A stretch of 56,258 nt of DNA from Bacillus norwichensis (GTDB lineage: Bacteria > Bacillota > Bacilli > Bacillales > Bacillaceae_C), in the NCBI RefSeq assembly GCF_014836955.1, contig NZ_JACSPV010000028.1:1-56258 (forward strand). The letters are read 5' to 3'. This document shows positions 35,618 to 44,939 of this stretch, piece after piece (position 1 is the stretch's first letter; each line of letters opens with the position of its first letter). Below the pieces are notes generated by a model. The model was given only the letters and a program-made list of their open reading frames with translations. It did not search any database and was not told the origin of the DNA. The position numbers were made by a program, and so were the translations under genes.

Positions 35618-36289
35618 CTACGCCTCACGATTCAAAAATGGATTTTTCCACTCCATCAATGCTGCGTAATTGCAGGATTCTTCATCTTCAATATAATTTG
35701 GCAAAACCTGGACGGGGGTACGACCGCAGTGCAGCAAAAAAGTTACTACAGGGTCCCAGATACCCCCTTCCATGATATGGTTCAAATATTCCTGAGCGCT
35801 TATATCATTCTCATACTTATGATAAAAAGGCATCCTTGCTCCACCCAGAAGGCGTTCCAGCCTCTCATTTACAACCACCTCATACATGGACTGCATCAAC
35901 CACTTGCCTAAGCCCAGCTTGCGATATGTAGGCTTAACACAAATATCAACAATATAAATGGCATTTCCCGCAGGATTATGGTTACGGATATATCCATCAT
36001 CTGTGATCTCCGACCACGTGTGCTCCGGTTGGCTAGGGTCAAAGTCTATCATTAACCCGGTGATCGAACCTGCTATTTCCCCTTCAATCTCCACACATAA
36101 AGCGCCTTGCGGGAACCTCTTGACATGCTCCTTCAATTGCTCTTCGTTCCACCAAAGCTCTGGCGGAAATGGCGGTGGAAAACTTTCTTTTTGTACGTCA
36201 ATCAGAGCTTGAAAATCATCCTTTGTATAGTTTTTTACCACAGCCTGGATGGGCTTATCCCCGTTGAAGACATACCACTTTTTATACAT
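35618..36289 (-). CDS. GNAT family N-acetyltransferase (stand-alone, YhcX-type domain, copy 2)
   Basis: A 223-residue acetyltransferase related to the protein at 23570-24223. Motif A is CVKPTYRKLGLGKWLMQSMY, and the shared blocks are FPQGAL, GYIRNH, LLGGARMPFYHKYE, DPVVTFLLHCG and LMEWKNPF. The start is ATG 36289, eight bases after AAGGGGG. It is the last gene of the minus-strand cluster. Acetyl acceptor unknown; amine or polyamine inferred from context. No clear terminator was seen before repeat copy 4. Confidence 0.85.
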   Translation of the reverse strand: MYKKWYVFNGDKPIQAVVKNYTKDDFQALIDVQKESFPPPFPPELWWNEEQLKEHVKRFPQGALCVEIEGEIAGSITGLMIDFDPSQPEHTWSEITDDGYIRNHNPAGNAIYIVDICVKPTYRKLGLGKWLMQSMYEVVVNERLERLLGGARMPFYHKYENDISAQEYLNHIMEGGIWDPVVTFLLHCGRTPVQVLPNYIEDEESCNYAALMEWKNPFLNREA

Positions 36290-36302
36290 TTGCCAAACCC
36301 CC

Positions 36303-37646
36303 TTAAGAAACTTTTTCATCAAAGCTTAGCTCAGGTGGTTTTACCCTGAACATTTTGGTTAAAAATGCCAGATAAATAGCTCCGATAAAAAACCAGCTGA
36401 TCCCCAGAATAAAGGCATGCTGATTCAAGCTTGTCCATAACCAAATGCAGAGAATAACCCCAATCAAAGGAATGACTAGATACAGAAAGGAATCCTTCAA
36501 CGACCTTCTTCTATTTTTAAAGAAATAATGTGTGATAACGGATAAATGTACTATTGTGAAAGCAGCAAGCGCCCCAAAGCTAATAAAGGATGCCACTGTC
36601 TCAAGAGAAAATACCAATGATGACAGTGCCAACAAGCTTACGATAACGGTACTATACACCGGTGTTCTGTACTTTGGAGAAATATACCCAAACACTTTCT
36701 TCGGAAGGATCGTATCACGCCCCATAGCGAACAGAAGCCTGGATACGCTGGCATGGGAGCTTGTCGCTGATGCGAAACAGCCCAATACATATCCGGCAAG
36801 GAACATTGCCTTAAATAGATTCCCCCCAATAAAAACAGCAATCTGAAGGGGAGCCGAGTCTGGATTCTTAAATGACATATAATCCGGATAAACCATTTGG
36901 CCTATGTACGAAACGACAATAAATAGCACTCCTCCGATAATTGTTACTAGAAAAATAGCTTTAGGAATATTTCTTTTTGCATCAACTGTTTCTTCTGACA
37001 ATGTTGTGACCGCATCAAACCCCAAAAAGGATAGGCATAAAATGGCCGCTCCTGCAAAAACTAAAGAAGGCGACCCTTCAGGATTGAAAAAAGGCAAGGT
37101 CGAGAATAAAGTCCCGGTTCCGCTCCCGCTTAAAATCGTTTTGACAGAAAGGATCAAGAAAAACACAATCACGATAATTTGAAAAGCAATCAAAAAGAAA
37201 TTGACATTAGTAACAACTTTTATCCCTCTTATATTAATAAACGTTACAATTAAAATGGCCAAAATTACCCAAACCCAATTCGGCACTGAAGGAAATTCAG
37301 CATTTAAATAGATGCCAATAACTAAATAATTGATCATTGGAAGAAATAGGTAGTCCAATAACAATATCCATCCAGTAAAGAATCCGATATGAGAATTAAG
37401 TGATTTTTGCGCATAAGTATAGGCTGAACCAGTATACGGATAAGCTTTAACCATTCTTCCATAGCTATAAGCGGTAAACAGCATTGTCAATAAAGTGGCA
37501 ATATACGCCGCCGGCAACATCCCCAATGTAAGCTGCGATACGATACCATATGTAGTAAAAACAGTCATCGGGACCATATACGCCAATCCGAAAAGTACAA
37601 CAGGAAACAGGGTGAGCACTTGTTTAAATTCAGTTTCTACTCTCAT
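36303..37646 (-). CDS. APC family amino acid/amine permease (copy 2)
   Basis: A 447-residue transporter with about twelve spans, paralogous to the protein at 21902-23257 (shared TVFTTYGIVSQLTLG, YTGSAYTYAQKSLNSHIGF and CLSFLGFDAVTTLSEE). The start is ATG 37646, six bases after GGAGG; the GTG just upstream is too close to the RBS. It lies between the amidohydrolase and GNAT genes with gaps of 14 bases or less, so all three are cotranscribed. It may import the amide or amine handled by those enzymes. Confidence 0.88.
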   Translation of the reverse strand: MRVETEFKQVLTLFPVVLFGLAYMVPMTVFTTYGIVSQLTLGMLPAAYIATLLTMLFTAYSYGRMVKAYPYTGSAYTYAQKSLNSHIGFFTGWILLLDYLFLPMINYLVIGIYLNAEFPSVPNWVWVILAILIVTFINIRGIKVVTNVNFFLIAFQIIVIVFFLILSVKTILSGSGTGTLFSTLPFFNPEGSPSLVFAGAAILCLSFLGFDAVTTLSEETVDAKRNIPKAIFLVTIIGGVLFIVVSYIGQMVYPDYMSFKNPDSAPLQIAVFIGGNLFKAMFLAGYVLGCFASATSSHASVSRLLFAMGRDTILPKKVFGYISPKYRTPVYSTVIVSLLALSSLVFSLETVASFISFGALAAFTIVHLSVITHYFFKNRRRSLKDSFLYLVIPLIGVILCIWLWTSLNQHAFILGISWFFIGAIYLAFLTKMFRVKPPELSFDEKVS

Positions 37647-37660
37647 CACTTTCCTCCTTT

Positions 37661-39277
37661 TTATCCTCTATCTTGATAAACGACTTTTCCATCCATAACC
37701 GTGAGTTTTACCTTCGCTTCCAATAATTGCGCAGACTCTATGGCAAACAAGTCTCTGTCCATCACAATTACATCTGCCAGTTTTCCTTTTTCCAATGTTC
37801 CCAGCTTGCTCTCCATAAAATTCCCAAATGCGGAGCCCGCAGTATAATGCTTCAAAGCTTCTGCCAAAGGGATTTTTTCCTTTGAATTCCAACCTTCTCC
37901 TGGCTCTCCATCGTTGAACCTACGTGTAACCGCACGGTAAATTTCCAACATCGGATTTAGTTCAACGACAGGAAAATCACTCCCAAAGGCCATGGGCGCA
38001 TCTGATTCCCCCAAAGTATTAATCGGCCACATATATTGATCTCTTACTTTTCCCATGCGGGACAAATAGACATTGTCCTCATACTTCTCAGTAATTGCCA
38101 TATGTTCCGGCTGCATGGAAGCAACCACGCCAAATTTTGCGAAACGATGGATATCATCCGGATGAATCACTTCAATATGCTCAATTGTATGCCGTGAATC
38201 CCGCTGACCGTTTTGCTCTTCAGCTTTCTCATATAAATCCAGCCCAAGTCGTACCGCACCGTCTCCACATGCATGCAAGCGAATACGAAAACCTTCACGG
38301 TCAGCCTCCGTCACCCATTGATCCAAAAGTTCTGGCGGCAGGAATGCCGCTCCTTTTTCCGACGGATTGTCGGAATATGGTTCAACCATCAACGCTGTGT
38401 ATGTTGTCGCAACACCGTCCAGAAATTGTTTTAACCCTGAGAACTTTAATACATCTGACTGATATTCCTCACGCAGTTTTCTTGCCTGAGCCAAATCCCC
38501 ATTTAGCGGGCTGAGGAAAAATGTTCTAACCGTCAACTTATTTTCCTTTTCAAATTTCCGGTAAAGGGTGAGATCCCCTACTTCAAAACCTGGAAGAGGC
38601 AGCATATCACTGACTGATGTAATACCCAGTCGATTGGCTTTGGTTAAGAAACGCTCCATTAATTCGACTGCCTTCTTTTCCGGAATATTAAACGCCTGGT
38701 CAGCCGCAAGCCGCATAGCTGTCTCCAATAAAATCCCCGTCGGCTTTCCGTCTTCATCTTTCATAATCATCCCGAATGGCGGATTTTCCGTATCCTCATT
38801 AATCCCTGCCAGCTCCAGCGCTTTACTGTTCAGCCATGCCCCATGACATTCAGCATTTAATAGAAATACAGGGCGATCAGAAATTACTTCATCCAGAACA
38901 GTCCGGTCAGGCATCTCCTTTTTATCCCAGAAAATATGGTACCAACTAAAACCAAGAATCCATTCATCATCCGGACGGCTGTCAGCAAATTCTTTCACCT
39001 TTTGAGCCGTTTCTTCTGCTGTACGGGCATCAGCAAGATTGACATAATCCTCAAATAGGCATCCCAGTGTTAAATGGATGTGGAAATCATGAAAACCAGG
39101 CATAATCGTTTGATTATCAAATCTGTAAATCTGTGTATGCTTGTCTATATAATGTTCCAGCCCTCCTTGCTTACAAGCATCAATAATCTTCCCATCCTTG
39201 ATAGCTATCCCCCCTTCCAACATTTCCTTACCTGTAAAAATACGATTTCCCTGAATGATCATATCTGCTTTGACCAA
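37661..39277 (-). CDS. Amidohydrolase, YtcJ/NfdA type (Amidohydro_3)
   Basis: A 538-residue metal-dependent amidohydrolase. The first metal motif is PGFHDFHIHLTLG (about residues 58-70). Later metal ligands are plausible in RLHACGDGA and HTIEHIEVIHPDD, and the catalytic Asp in MAFGSDFPVV. YtcJ relatives include N-substituted formamide deformylase, so a small N-acyl or formyl amine is a fair guess. The start is TTG 39277, eight bases after AAGGGGG. It is followed closely by the APC permease gene. A C-terminal relic of a close paralogue remains at 51009-51300. Confidence 0.87.
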   Translation of the reverse strand: MVKADMIIQGNRIFTGKEMLEGGIAIKDGKIIDACKQGGLEHYIDKHTQIYRFDNQTIMPGFHDFHIHLTLGCLFEDYVNLADARTAEETAQKVKEFADSRPDDEWILGFSWYHIFWDKKEMPDRTVLDEVISDRPVFLLNAECHGAWLNSKALELAGINEDTENPPFGMIMKDEDGKPTGILLETAMRLAADQAFNIPEKKAVELMERFLTKANRLGITSVSDMLPLPGFEVGDLTLYRKFEKENKLTVRTFFLSPLNGDLAQARKLREEYQSDVLKFSGLKQFLDGVATTYTALMVEPYSDNPSEKGAAFLPPELLDQWVTEADREGFRIRLHACGDGAVRLGLDLYEKAEEQNGQRDSRHTIEHIEVIHPDDIHRFAKFGVVASMQPEHMAITEKYEDNVYLSRMGKVRDQYMWPINTLGESDAPMAFGSDFPVVELNPMLEIYRAVTRRFNDGEPGEGWNSKEKIPLAEALKHYTAGSAFGNFMESKLGTLEKGKLADVIVMDRDLFAIESAQLLEAKVKLTVMDGKVVYQDRG

Positions 39278-39339
39278 TCGCCATTCCCCCTTGAACCGCT
39301 ATTTTTCTCTTTACTCCCTTGGGTCTACTCAATCCCAGG

Positions 39340-39379
39340 AATCAATCTCCCTACCCGCAAGAGGATAAGGAGATTGATT
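39340..39379. other. Inverted repeat downstream of potD copy 4
   Basis: AATCAATCTCC and GGAGATTGATT pair perfectly (11 bp, 18-base loop). No T tract follows on the minus strand, so termination is doubtful. It sits between the potD-like gene and the amidohydrolase gene. Confidence 0.5.
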
Positions 39380-39391
39380 CACCTGACAACT

Positions 39392-40459
39392 CTACTGTTT
39401 TATCTCAGACCAGACACGGTCATATGTCTGCAGAGATTCACCGACATCAATCGCATGTGCTGCTTTTGGATGATCAATTCCTTCACCGACAGTCATTTCA
39501 ATTTCTTGCCTAATTTCATCAGGAAGTAATGTCATTGCTTCCTCATTCGGATTTACATAAGGATGGTCAAGAGTGATATCTTTGCTGACTTTGGGATCAA
39601 AAATAAAGTTAATGAACTTTTCTGCATTTTCTTTGTTCTTTGCTCCCTTTGGAATGACGAAGTTGTCCTGCCACAGGCTAAGGAAATCTTCAGGAATAAT
39701 AACTTTGATGTTCGGGTTTTCCCTCATAGCAAGGGCTGCTTCGGCACCATAAACAACTCCGGCTTTTACTTCGTTACTAATCAAAAGATTCTTCGCATTA
39801 TCACTGTCGTAAACTTTAATATTCGGTTTCAGCTTTTTTAATTCTTCTCCTGCTGCTACAATTTCTTTTTCATTCGTACTGTTTGAGCTATACCCAAGCA
39901 TGCTCAACATGGCCCCCAGCATGGTACGCGGGTCATCCAAAATGACTAGGCTATCCTTAAAGTATGGATTAAACAGGTCTTTATAAGATTTCACTTCAAT
40001 GTCCTCATCAACCAGCTCTTCATTAACAACAATAACTTCCGTTCCCCACATATATGGCAGTGAATAGTCATCATTCGGGTCAAAATCCCAACCAAGATAA
40101 TCTTTACCAATATATTTCAGGTTGGGGATATTCTCTTTATTGATTTTTTCCAATTTATCTTGATTGATCAGAACTTCAATAAAATAAGTGGACGGCACCG
40201 CAAGGTCAAATTCTCCACCGCTGACGTTCAGTTTCGCGATCATTTCTTCATTCGAAGATATCTCGCTATAGTTCACTTTAATTCCAGTTTCCTCCTCAAA
40301 CTGCTCAATTAAATGCTCAGGCAAATATTCAGACCAGTTCATGATATTGACGACTTCCTTTTTCGATCCACCTGTGCTGCTGCCACATCCTGTCAAAACA
40401 ATACCAACTAGCATGATAACGATTACAAAAATAGCCCAATTCTTCAAGCGTTTCTCCAT
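39392..40459 (-). CDS. PotD-type polyamine-binding lipoprotein (copy 4)
   Basis: A 355-residue lipoprotein (lipobox LTGC). The pocket motifs are NWSEY, PSTYFIE (the canonical PotD form), ILDDPRTM, GVVYGAE (Tyr instead of Trp) and SLWQDNF. It forms a pair with copy 5 (44940-45986), distinct from copies 1-3. The start is taken as ATG 40459, nine bases after GGGGGG; an in-frame ATG at 40468 is too close to the RBS. No permease lies next to it, so it may use PotABC or bring ligand to another transporter. Confidence 0.87.
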   Translation of the reverse strand: MEKRLKNWAIFVIVIMLVGIVLTGCGSSTGGSKKEVVNIMNWSEYLPEHLIEQFEEETGIKVNYSEISSNEEMIAKLNVSGGEFDLAVPSTYFIEVLINQDKLEKINKENIPNLKYIGKDYLGWDFDPNDDYSLPYMWGTEVIVVNEELVDEDIEVKSYKDLFNPYFKDSLVILDDPRTMLGAMLSMLGYSSNSTNEKEIVAAGEELKKLKPNIKVYDSDNAKNLLISNEVKAGVVYGAEAALAMRENPNIKVIIPEDFLSLWQDNFVIPKGAKNKENAEKFINFIFDPKVSKDITLDHPYVNPNEEAMTLLPDEIRQEIEMTVGEGIDHPKAAHAIDVGESLQTYDRVWSEIKQ

Positions 40460-40493
40460 TACTGCCATTCCCCCCTGATTTTTATATTTGAAT

Positions 40494-40643
40494 TAAATGC
40501 GCCTAGTTTTTATCAAGCTCCTCGAAAAACTGTGGGTTTTCACTTTATTCAGTCGGGGTTTAACCCCCCCACTGGATGAAATACCAATAGACTTTCATCT
40601 CACCACTTACAGGTGTGGGAGACTTCTGCTGAATGAAGTTAAA
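40494..40643 (+). repeat. Multi-hairpin intergenic element, copy 5 of 7
   Basis: The left part is shortened (TAAATGCGCCTAG, then ATCAAGCTCCTCG). Hairpin 3 is intact, ATTCAG-GGGGTTTAACCCC-CTGGAT. Hairpin 4 is CTCACCAC-TTACAGGT-GTGGGAG. It ends ACTTCTGCTGAATGAAGTTAA. Confidence 0.75.
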
Positions 40644-40666
40644 AGGCCGAGCAATAGCCCGGCCTA
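40640..40666 (-). terminator. Terminator of the GNAT/nitrilase gene
   Basis: AGGCCG-GC and GC-CGGCCT form the stem; on the minus strand it is followed by TTTTAAC. It abuts the end of repeat copy 5. Confidence 0.65.
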
Positions 40667-40704
40667 AAGAAAAAGCAACGGCGATCATGGTATACAAGCT
40701 ATTT

Positions 40705-42285
40705 TCATACGTTGCCTGTTCCAATTGCAGACCCTTTCTTGCGTCTTATAATGGAGACGGATTCCGGCTCCTGTGCTTGAATTTTGTCATGAAATGGCGT
40801 TACTGATCCTGTCTGGCGATTTTTCCGTAATGTTTCCAAATCTACATCCCCGACAACAACAGCTTCCACATTTGGTCGGCTCTCAGCCACGACTCCTGCA
40901 TTCGGGAAGGAAAAATCAATAGGAGAGAAAATGCCTGACTGTCCGCATCTTGCATCTGCAAGGGTAACATTCGTCATATTTCCGGACGACCCAGAAATAG
41001 CTGTATACACTTGATTTTCTACAGCCCTTGCTTGAGAACAATAGCGAACTCGTAAATAGCCTTGATCATTTTCTTCTGCAAATGGTGTAAATATAATTTG
41101 CGCTCCTTGATCGGCTGCTTTACGGGCAAGTTCTGGAAAGAGAATGTCGTAACCGATCAATATCGCTATTTTCCCGCAGTCCGTATCAAATACCTTTACA
41201 TCTTTTCCCGGTTTGATACCAAGCCAGCTTTTCTCTGAGGGGGCGACATAAAGCTTGTGTTGCCTGTCAAAAGTGCCATTACGCCTAAATAGATAAGATA
41301 CATTATAAATCTCGTTATCTTCTTCCACGTAATGTGATCCGGCAATAATATTAATACTGTATTTTAGAGCTAAATCAGAAAACAGCTGTATATAATTTTC
41401 CGTATAAGCAGTTACCTCTTGGGCATGCCCGCTCGGAAACCTTTCATTTGAAAAAGCAGCCAGCTGCATTGTAAGTGCTTCTGGAAATAAGACGAAATCC
41501 GACCTTACCTTGGAACTACTTCGAACGTAATACTCACATTGCTTAGCAAATTCCTCAAAAGACCGGACTTCTTTATAGTCATATTGGATGGAAGAAATAC
41601 GCACAGGTAAAGAATGTCTGTAGTCCGTGTCTGAAGGAGGGGCATAATCCTCATTCACCCACTCCATTAATGTTGCATTTTCTAACGAGGCATTATCGTG
41701 GGGGAGATAGTTTTTTAGCACTTTCTTAAATTTAAATCCGTTCATTGTTTGAAATACGATAACAGGATCATATATTTTTTTTGTGATGACTTGGTTAACG
41801 TATTCTTCTGGCGTCAGCTTGTCAGCATACTTGTAATAATTAGGCATACGGCCGCCAAATAAAATACTCTTCAAATTATACTTCCGGCAAAGCTTCCGCC
41901 GCTCCTCATACAACCGGCGTCCAATCTTTAATTTCCGGTAATCCGGATGCACTACGACATCCAATCCATATAGATTCTTTCCATTTGGGTTATGATTTTG
42001 AATATAGCCTTTTCCGGAAATTTGATCAATAGTGTGGTCTTCACCATAATCCTCAAAGTTAATAATGATACTGGAGCATGCCCCTATGATTTTTCCGCCA
42101 TATTCAACACAAAACTGCCCTTCTGGAAAAATATTAATATGGCTTCTGTAATGCTTGGCTTCAAAAGCAACTTCGGGAAGCCCAAAACTTAAATTGGCGA
42201 CCTTTACAACTTCTTCAATGTCCTCTTCACGAATATTGCGGATGATGATTTCATTTTGATACTTATCAGTGTCTGCTTCACTCAT
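40705..42285 (-). CDS. GNAT/carbon-nitrogen hydrolase fusion (YhcX-like), nitrilase cysteine replaced
   Basis: A 526-residue two-domain protein. Residues from about 10 to 215 are a GNAT acetyltransferase (VVVHPDYRKLKIGRRLYEER, FGGRMPNYYKYA, LMEWVNEDY). The rest, from about 225, is a nitrilase-superfamily domain. Of its triad, Glu in LFPEALT and Lys in DRQHKLYV are present. The position of the nucleophilic cysteine, usually in a CYD-FPE motif, reads ILIGYDILFPE: Gly378, codon GGT at 41154-41152. The hydrolase domain may thus be inactive or altered. The start is ATG 42285, seven bases after AGGAG. Bacillus subtilis YhcX has the same fusion. Confidence 0.88.
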   Translation of the reverse strand: MSEADTDKYQNEIIIRNIREEDIEEVVKVANLSFGLPEVAFEAKHYRSHINIFPEGQFCVEYGGKIIGACSSIIINFEDYGEDHTIDQISGKGYIQNHNPNGKNLYGLDVVVHPDYRKLKIGRRLYEERRKLCRKYNLKSILFGGRMPNYYKYADKLTPEEYVNQVITKKIYDPVIVFQTMNGFKFKKVLKNYLPHDNASLENATLMEWVNEDYAPPSDTDYRHSLPVRISSIQYDYKEVRSFEEFAKQCEYYVRSSSKVRSDFVLFPEALTMQLAAFSNERFPSGHAQEVTAYTENYIQLFSDLALKYSINIIAGSHYVEEDNEIYNVSYLFRRNGTFDRQHKLYVAPSEKSWLGIKPGKDVKVFDTDCGKIAILIGYDILFPELARKAADQGAQIIFTPFAEENDQGYLRVRYCSQARAVENQVYTAISGSSGNMTNVTLADARCGQSGIFSPIDFSFPNAGVVAESRPNVEAVVVGDVDLETLRKNRQTGSVTPFHDKIQAQEPESVSIIRRKKGSAIGTGNV

Positions 42286-42311
42286 AAATACACTCCTCTC
42301 CCTTTCTTTTT

Positions 42312-42343
42312 TTACAAAAAGGAGAGAAATACTCTCTCCTTTT
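42312..42343 (-). terminator. Terminator-like hairpin in the leader of the GNAT/nitrilase gene
   Basis: AAAAGGAGAG and CTCTCCTTTT form a 10-bp stem. On the minus strand it is followed by TTGTAAAAAAAG. It lies between repeat copy 6 and the GNAT/nitrilase start, so it could reduce read-through from the C45 gene. Confidence 0.6.
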
Positions 42344-42345
42344 AT

Positions 42346-42521
42346 CAAATGCGCCTTGGCTTACTTGCACCCAGTTTTTTTCGAGTTTCGCTCGATAAAT
42401 TCCCTCTGAAAATGTGGCATCTACCATTTAGCCGGGGTTTGAACCCCTACTGAATGGAATACTGATATGCTTTCATCTCACCATTTACAGATGTGGGAGA
42501 CTTCTGCTAAATGAAGTTAAA
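42346..42521 (+). repeat. Multi-hairpin intergenic element, copy 6 of 7
   Basis: Preceded by TTTTAT. Hairpin 1 is CAAATGCGCC/GGCTTACTTG, hairpin 2 TCGAGT/GCTCGA, hairpin 3 GGGGTTTGAACCCC inside CATTTAG/CTGAATG, and hairpin 4 CTCACCAT/ATGTGGGAG. Its final GTTAAA supplies the stop codon of the second C45 gene (42517-42519). Confidence 0.8.
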
Positions 42522-43599
42522 TCTCTTCATATGCGTCAATGGCTGGCTTACCTGCACAAAATAGAGTTTTCTTTTGTGATAGATTCATAATGATAGAGAA
42601 TACTGTTTCCGAACGGCGGTGCTCCGGTGCCTTTTCATTAGGGAAATGATTAATGGAGTTCGGATAATTATATTTATCGGTAAACCATCTCTTAAAGCTA
42701 CCCTCATTAATCGTTTCTCCCTTTGCCAAGGCCGTATTGATGAGCTGCTCAGCACGTAGTTTTCTAATCATCGAATCTGTGTATTTAAATTCATTCAAAT
42801 CTACTAAGTTCTTCAACAGCTCTTGTGAAAGAATATGGTTTGAATGAACAGCTGTACCGTTTGCTTCCGTAATCATGTCGATGCCAAATGGTGACACTTC
42901 AACGTTGGCGGCTAAAGACATGCCTTCCCCTTCGTGGCTTGCAATCATAAAATTGGCAGCAGAAGCCATTTGACCATTGTTGACTCTTGATAAGGCTTCA
43001 TGGAAAGAAGAAGAGTTCAAAACAGCCCTTAAACCTAGGTGAATAGGAACTTCATCGGATTTTTTATCTGTAATTAAAGCATTCAGACAAACGGCCACAC
43101 CAGCAGAGTTACAGCCGATTTTTCCAATAATCCCACCTTCAGTCACCATTGTAATATCAGGCTTACCCTTTTGTTTCATTCGAAGAAGCAACAGACTGTC
43201 AATCTGACTGCCTTTCCAATCCCAGTTTTGTCCTATAATCGTTTCATCGCAAGCAGGGGACGTTACGGCAATGGATGTACATCCATCTGAAAAAAGTTTG
43301 TCCTTTCGCCCAGTAAGAGCTATTTCACTTCGTGCATTCAATGCTAAAATATCCTCGAAACTGACGCCTGCTCCGCGTGCCACTCCTTCCATTTCCTCTA
43401 TCAGCTCAGGGTCATATGCTTCAATTGCTTTTAAATGGTCAAGCCCAAGGTTACACGCTTCTTTCCAACTAATTTGATGATAACCGTAGAAAAGCTTCTC
43501 ATATGTTTCCAAGCTGACTTGAATTTGCTCTTTTCCTTCACGACCATGCATTTCACCTATTTCACGCGGTGTTCCTTCCAAATCTAACTGTTTAATCAT
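42517..43599 (-). CDS. C45 family autoproteolytic acyltransferase/hydrolase (copy 2)
   Basis: A 360-residue paralogue of the protein at 13806-14903, sharing ARGAGVSFEDILALNARSEI, the nucleophile motif SDGCTSIAV (Cys107), IIGQNWDW and TEGGIIGKIGCNSAGVAVC. It is predicted to self-cleave before Cys107 and hydrolyse or transfer an N-acyl group. The neighbours are an FAD oxidase gene 22 bases upstream and repeat copy 6 at its stop codon. Copy 1 is linked to a peptide transporter and this copy to polyamine genes, so the two probably act on different acylated compounds. Confidence 0.85.
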   Translation of the reverse strand: MIKQLDLEGTPREIGEMHGREGKEQIQVSLETYEKLFYGYHQISWKEACNLGLDHLKAIEAYDPELIEEMEGVARGAGVSFEDILALNARSEIALTGRKDKLFSDGCTSIAVTSPACDETIIGQNWDWKGSQIDSLLLLRMKQKGKPDITMVTEGGIIGKIGCNSAGVAVCLNALITDKKSDEVPIHLGLRAVLNSSSFHEALSRVNNGQMASAANFMIASHEGEGMSLAANVEVSPFGIDMITEANGTAVHSNHILSQELLKNLVDLNEFKYTDSMIRKLRAEQLINTALAKGETINEGSFKRWFTDKYNYPNSINHFPNEKAPEHRRSETVFSIIMNLSQKKTLFCAGKPAIDAYEEI

Positions 43600-43621
43600 A
43601 GACGTTGTTCCTTCTTTCTCT

Positions 43622-44899
43622 TTAGGAAATATAATCCAAAAACTTAAAGTAATATTTCATAATTCCCAATCCAGTGGCGTTCATATTATGGAACGGAATG
43701 GGCTTTAGGTTTGAACGATCCAAAGGATTATTTTTATCCCCTTCATTGAGCATATTCATGGCCACAATTTTCCCTAAAAGCGTAGACATTGCCGCACCAT
43801 GCCCCGCGTATCCAAAAGCAAAGTGGGTACCGTCATCCAACTGACCAATATATGGAATCCTTTCAACGGTAAACCCTACCTTTCCGCTCCACTTATAATC
43901 CACTTTAACATCTTTCAACGCAGGAAAGACGTCTACCATGCCAGCCTGTAAATTCTCGAAGAGTCTTCGGGCATCCCGTTTGCTCGTGGTTCGTCCCGAT
44001 CCTCCGAATACCATACGGTTATCTGCGGAAAGCCTGAAGTAATACAACAGGTTCTTTGTGTCACAGGCTGCGCGATTATATTTCATCAGATTACTGCACA
44101 ATTCCTTAGGAAGCGTTTCGGTAGCAAGAACAATACTCTCGACGGGTACAATTGATTTCTTGATTAGTTTATGAACATCCGTCGTATAAGCATTAACAAA
44201 CATCCCCACCTGCTTTGCGGAGATACGCCCATTGTTCGTCTCAACAATCACTCGATCATGAGATACCCGCTTAATATTGATAGCTTCCGAGTGTTCATAG
44301 ATTGTGCCACCGCTTTTTTCCACCGCGTTGGCCAAGCCAAGACAATAATTCAATGGATGAAAAATAGCACTTTTTTCATCAATATGAGCGCCATGGTAAA
44401 AATCAGAGTCCATTTCGGTATGCATATCTTGTTTTTCCACAATATTTGTCTCAAATTGATAGTTTTTATATAAAAATTCCTGTTCCCGTCTCATTCCATC
44501 CAAGTGTGATGGTTTGTATGCTGCAAGCATATTACCATTTCGGAAAAAATCGCACTGGATATTTTCTTTCTTAATAATGCTTTCAATCAAGTCGATGCTG
44601 TCCAAAGACATATGAAACATCTGCTTTGCTGTGTCATGTCCATATTTTTCGGCCAGCGCTTGCATAGACATAACATAACCAATAAGTACTTCTCCTCCGT
44701 TCCTTCCACTGGCTCCAGAACCTACAGTATTGGACTCCAGTACAACAGTTTTCACATTTCTCTGTTGCAGGTGGTAGGCTACGGAAAGCCCAGTAAAACC
44801 GCCTCCTATGATAACAACGTCACACGTTTCCTCCCCTTGCTGCACAGGTCTTCTCTTCAGATCATTTGCTGTTGCTTGCCACAACGATTTGTTGCTCAT
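43622..44899 (-). CDS. FAD-dependent amine oxidase/dehydrogenase of the DAO family (PuuB/OrdL-like)
   Basis: A 425-residue flavoprotein. The dinucleotide-binding motif VVIIGGGFTGLSVAYHL lies at about residues 28-44, SGASGRNGGEVLIGY is typical of the DAO family, and the C-terminal FAD motif is AFGYAGHGAAMS. The best-known relative by overall pattern is PuuB, gamma-glutamylputrescine oxidase; glycine or sarcosine oxidases are alternatives. It lies between a PotD-like gene and a C45 hydrolase gene, which supports oxidation of a free or acylated polyamine to an aminoaldehyde. RBS AAGGAG. Confidence 0.86.
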   Translation of the reverse strand: MSNKSLWQATANDLKRRPVQQGEETCDVVIIGGGFTGLSVAYHLQQRNVKTVVLESNTVGSGASGRNGGEVLIGYVMSMQALAEKYGHDTAKQMFHMSLDSIDLIESIIKKENIQCDFFRNGNMLAAYKPSHLDGMRREQEFLYKNYQFETNIVEKQDMHTEMDSDFYHGAHIDEKSAIFHPLNYCLGLANAVEKSGGTIYEHSEAINIKRVSHDRVIVETNNGRISAKQVGMFVNAYTTDVHKLIKKSIVPVESIVLATETLPKELCSNLMKYNRAACDTKNLLYYFRLSADNRMVFGGSGRTTSKRDARRLFENLQAGMVDVFPALKDVKVDYKWSGKVGFTVERIPYIGQLDDGTHFAFGYAGHGAAMSTLLGKIVAMNMLNEGDKNNPLDRSNLKPIPFHNMNATGLGIMKYYFKFLDYIS

Positions 44900-44939
44900 G
44901 CTCCCACTCCTTCGAATTTAGCAGCTGTCACTATACATA

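Noticed and set aside
39074-39529. 151-codon plus-strand frame near the amidohydrolase start
   Set aside because: It is antisense to two well-supported genes and has no family features.
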